Part shown: piece after piece, positions 5,276 through 6,038 of the stretch
How the letters are laid out: each line of letters begins with the position of its first letter
How positions within the stretch are numbered: position 1 is the stretch's first letter
Source of the DNA: Nitrospirota bacterium
Lineage (GTDB): Bacteria; Nitrospirota_A; Leptospirillia; Leptospirillales; Leptospirillaceae
Direction of reading: 5' to 3'
Assembly: GCA_021838765.1 (NCBI GenBank)
Contig: JAKCCY010000154.1
Coordinates: 1-6,038 of the forward strand
Length of the DNA: 6,038 bases
The notes under the pieces: generated by a model
Databases searched by the model: none
What the model was told of the DNA's origin: nothing
What the model saw: the letters and a program-made list of their open reading frames with translations, nothing else
Translations under genes and position numbers: made by a program

Positions 5276-5653
5276 ATGTCAGAAAATCCCACCTCCGGAG
5301 ACGATCTCCATAAACTCGCGGAACAGGGTCAGAAATTCCTGGAAAAGAGGCGAAGAAACGCCTCTCAGTACCGGAAAAAACTCAAAGAGGAGGGGATCGA
5401 TTCGACCATTCTTCGGATCAAGAAGGAGGATCTGGACAAGATCCGGGTGATGGCCGACATCGAAAGGAGCACCCTCAACGGAATGCTCGAAAAGCTGATC
5501 CGACAGGGGGTCCGCTGGCGACGGGAAGTTCTGGAAGAGTACGTGAAGGGAAAGATTTCCCAGGAAGTCGCAGTTAAGCTTCTGAGAGCGAAAAATCCTT
5601 CAAACCTCTCCCAACTCCTGGCACTGGAGGGATTGCCGATCCCGATGAAATGA
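5276..5653 (+). CDS. Ribbon-helix-helix protein with UPF0175-like tail, 125 aa
   Basis: Residues 11-40 are a charged, probably coiled helix rich in Lys, Arg and Glu. Residues 42-80 read as a ribbon-helix-helix DNA-binding domain: strand STILRIKK, helix EDLDKIRVMADIE, then STLNGMLEKLIRQGV. Residues about 84-123 (EEYVKGKISQEVAVKLLRAK, then LSQLLALEGLPIP) resemble the UPF0175 helical motif of antitoxin-like proteins, in which a Tyr-x-x-Gly-x-Ile-Ser stretch leads into an Ala-rich helix and ends with a Gly-hydrophobic-Pro turn. It is therefore probably a repressor or antitoxin-like regulator. ATG 5276 has GGGGG five bases upstream; an upstream TTG at 5264 lies before the ribosome-binding site and is unlikely. 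It is divergent from the leftward array and adjacent to the operator-like repeat, so autoregulation is likely. No toxin gene is obvious next to it. Confidence 0.85.
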   Translation: MSENPTSGDDLHKLAEQGQKFLEKRRRNASQYRKKLKEEGIDSTILRIKKEDLDKIRVMADIERSTLNGMLEKLIRQGVRWRREVLEEYVKGKISQEVAVKLLRAKNPSNLSQLLALEGLPIPMK

Positions 5654-5750
5654 GTAGTTAAAGCTCCTTCAACCGAAATCCGCCCGCTTGAAGCTCTGGT
5701 CTGAGAACGAGAAAACCCTGATTTCTCAAATCGAAAAAAAGCGGACAACC

Positions 5751-5975
5751 CTACTTGCTACTAACACCTCCCGATGGTGTGTCCTTCAAGCCCCCCACAT
5801 TGTCAATCCTAAAAATGCTTAATCCATAACAAATATTAAAAATAATAGCAAAAAACAAACAATACAAAATTGTCATCATGAATACAAAAATGAAATAATG
5901 ATAAACATTCTGAGGGCCTGAATGCGCCAACAAAAAATGCAAATACAAGTTAAAAAAAATATTTTTTTTAGGCAT
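5751..5975 (-). CDS. Doubtful small membrane protein, 74 aa
   Basis: This frame has one strongly hydrophobic segment (about residues 26-51, including FIFVFMMTILYCLFFAIIF) and could be a small membrane peptide. However, AT-rich noncoding DNA produces Phe-, Ile- and Leu-rich frames by chance, and its codon use differs from the other genes. The start has only a weak GAGC upstream. The first codons lie in an A/T palindrome. I keep it as a low-confidence call. Confidence 0.2.
   Translation of the reverse strand: MPKKNIFFNLYLHFLLAHSGPQNVYHYFIFVFMMTILYCLFFAIIFNICYGLSIFRIDNVGGLKDTPSGGVSSK
5951..5970. repeat. Perfect 20-bp A/T palindrome
   Basis: The sequence TAAAAAAAAT followed by ATTTTTTTTA is a perfect palindrome made only of A and T. 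In RNA it would give a weak all-A/U stem on either strand; in DNA it is a bent, easily melted site. It could act as a bidirectional weak terminator, a protein-binding site or a melting element, or it may simply reflect the AT-rich background. Confidence 0.45.
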
Positions 5976-6038
5976 ATTTTTTGCTCATGGCTTGTTAGTC
6001 TTTGACGCAGTTTCCCTAGCATGGGGCACCTGAATGCA

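Larger units (their letters stand above)
5654..6038. other. Right-hand region without a firm gene, AT-rich
   Basis: These 385 bases follow the ribbon-helix-helix gene. Positions 5654-5760 hold a weak inverted repeat (CTTCAA 5667-5672, TTGAAG 5688-5693) but no T-run, so no clear terminator for the rightward gene is seen. A 5-bp hairpin, ACACC/GGTGT, is at 5764-5780. From about 5805 to 5990 the sequence becomes strongly AT-rich with many A- and T-runs, unlike the genes to its left. I see no tRNA, CRISPR repeat or IS end. The only frame of note is a weak 74-codon one on the minus strand. Confidence 0.6.

Noticed and set aside
4215..5450. A 411-codon open frame on the plus strand, with AAGGAGGTG within it at about 4873.
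   Set aside because: It lies antisense to the upstream phosphoesterase, which has all catalytic motifs, and to the 65-aa gene and promoter, and then runs into the 5276 gene out of frame. Its product shows no domain logic. It is a shadow frame.
5917..6037. Direct repeat CCTGAATGC at 5917-5925 and 6029-6037, considered as an iteron or attachment site.
   Set aside because: There are only two 9-base copies, one at the very edge of the window. This is within chance expectation unless more copies lie to the right.

Overview
The window looks like bacterial accessory DNA, most likely part of a plasmid or integrated mobile element. Base composition is moderate in GC, with one markedly AT-rich stretch near the right end. 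The evidence for an accessory region is a dense array of small, overlapping, mostly hypothetical genes. Their recognisable members (ribbon-helix-helix proteins, an excisionase-like helix-turn-helix, a phage/plasmid-type zinc-ribbon protein, a nucleotidyltransferase-HEPN protein, small metallophosphoesterases) are typical plasmid or phage cargo. No replication, partition ATPase, conjugation or integrase gene is visible, so the element type and host taxon cannot be fixed from sequence alone.

Layout. Eleven genes run leftward on the minus strand from about 5159 down to 127. In transcription order they are: a 65-aa unknown protein, two tandem paralogous calcineurin-like metallophosphoesterases, a 109-aa unknown, a 137-aa Cys4 protein, a 77-aa ribbon-helix-helix protein, a 101-aa two-helix membrane protein, a 55-aa unknown, a 307-aa fused nucleotidyltransferase-HEPN protein, a 174-aa unknown, and a MerR/excisionase-like gene broken by an in-frame amber codon. 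Most junctions are stop/start overlaps of 1 to 13 bases, which indicates translational coupling. A hairpin at 34-57 could end the array or end a rightward gene outside the window.

One gene, at 5276-5653, runs rightward. It encodes a ribbon-helix-helix protein with a UPF0175-like tail. The region between it and the leftward array holds a good sigma70-type promoter for the array (TTGATA, 17 bases, CATAAT). An imperfect inverted repeat overlies that promoter, so the rightward gene is a natural candidate repressor of the array and of itself. The last 385 bases have no firm gene, are AT-rich, and contain a perfect 20-bp A/T palindrome.

How the genes might work together is inference. The core enzymatic content is one nucleotidyl-transferring enzyme with a HEPN domain and two phosphoesterases, all apparently under one promoter. 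This could be a nucleotide-modification module or simply a collection of plasmid cargo.
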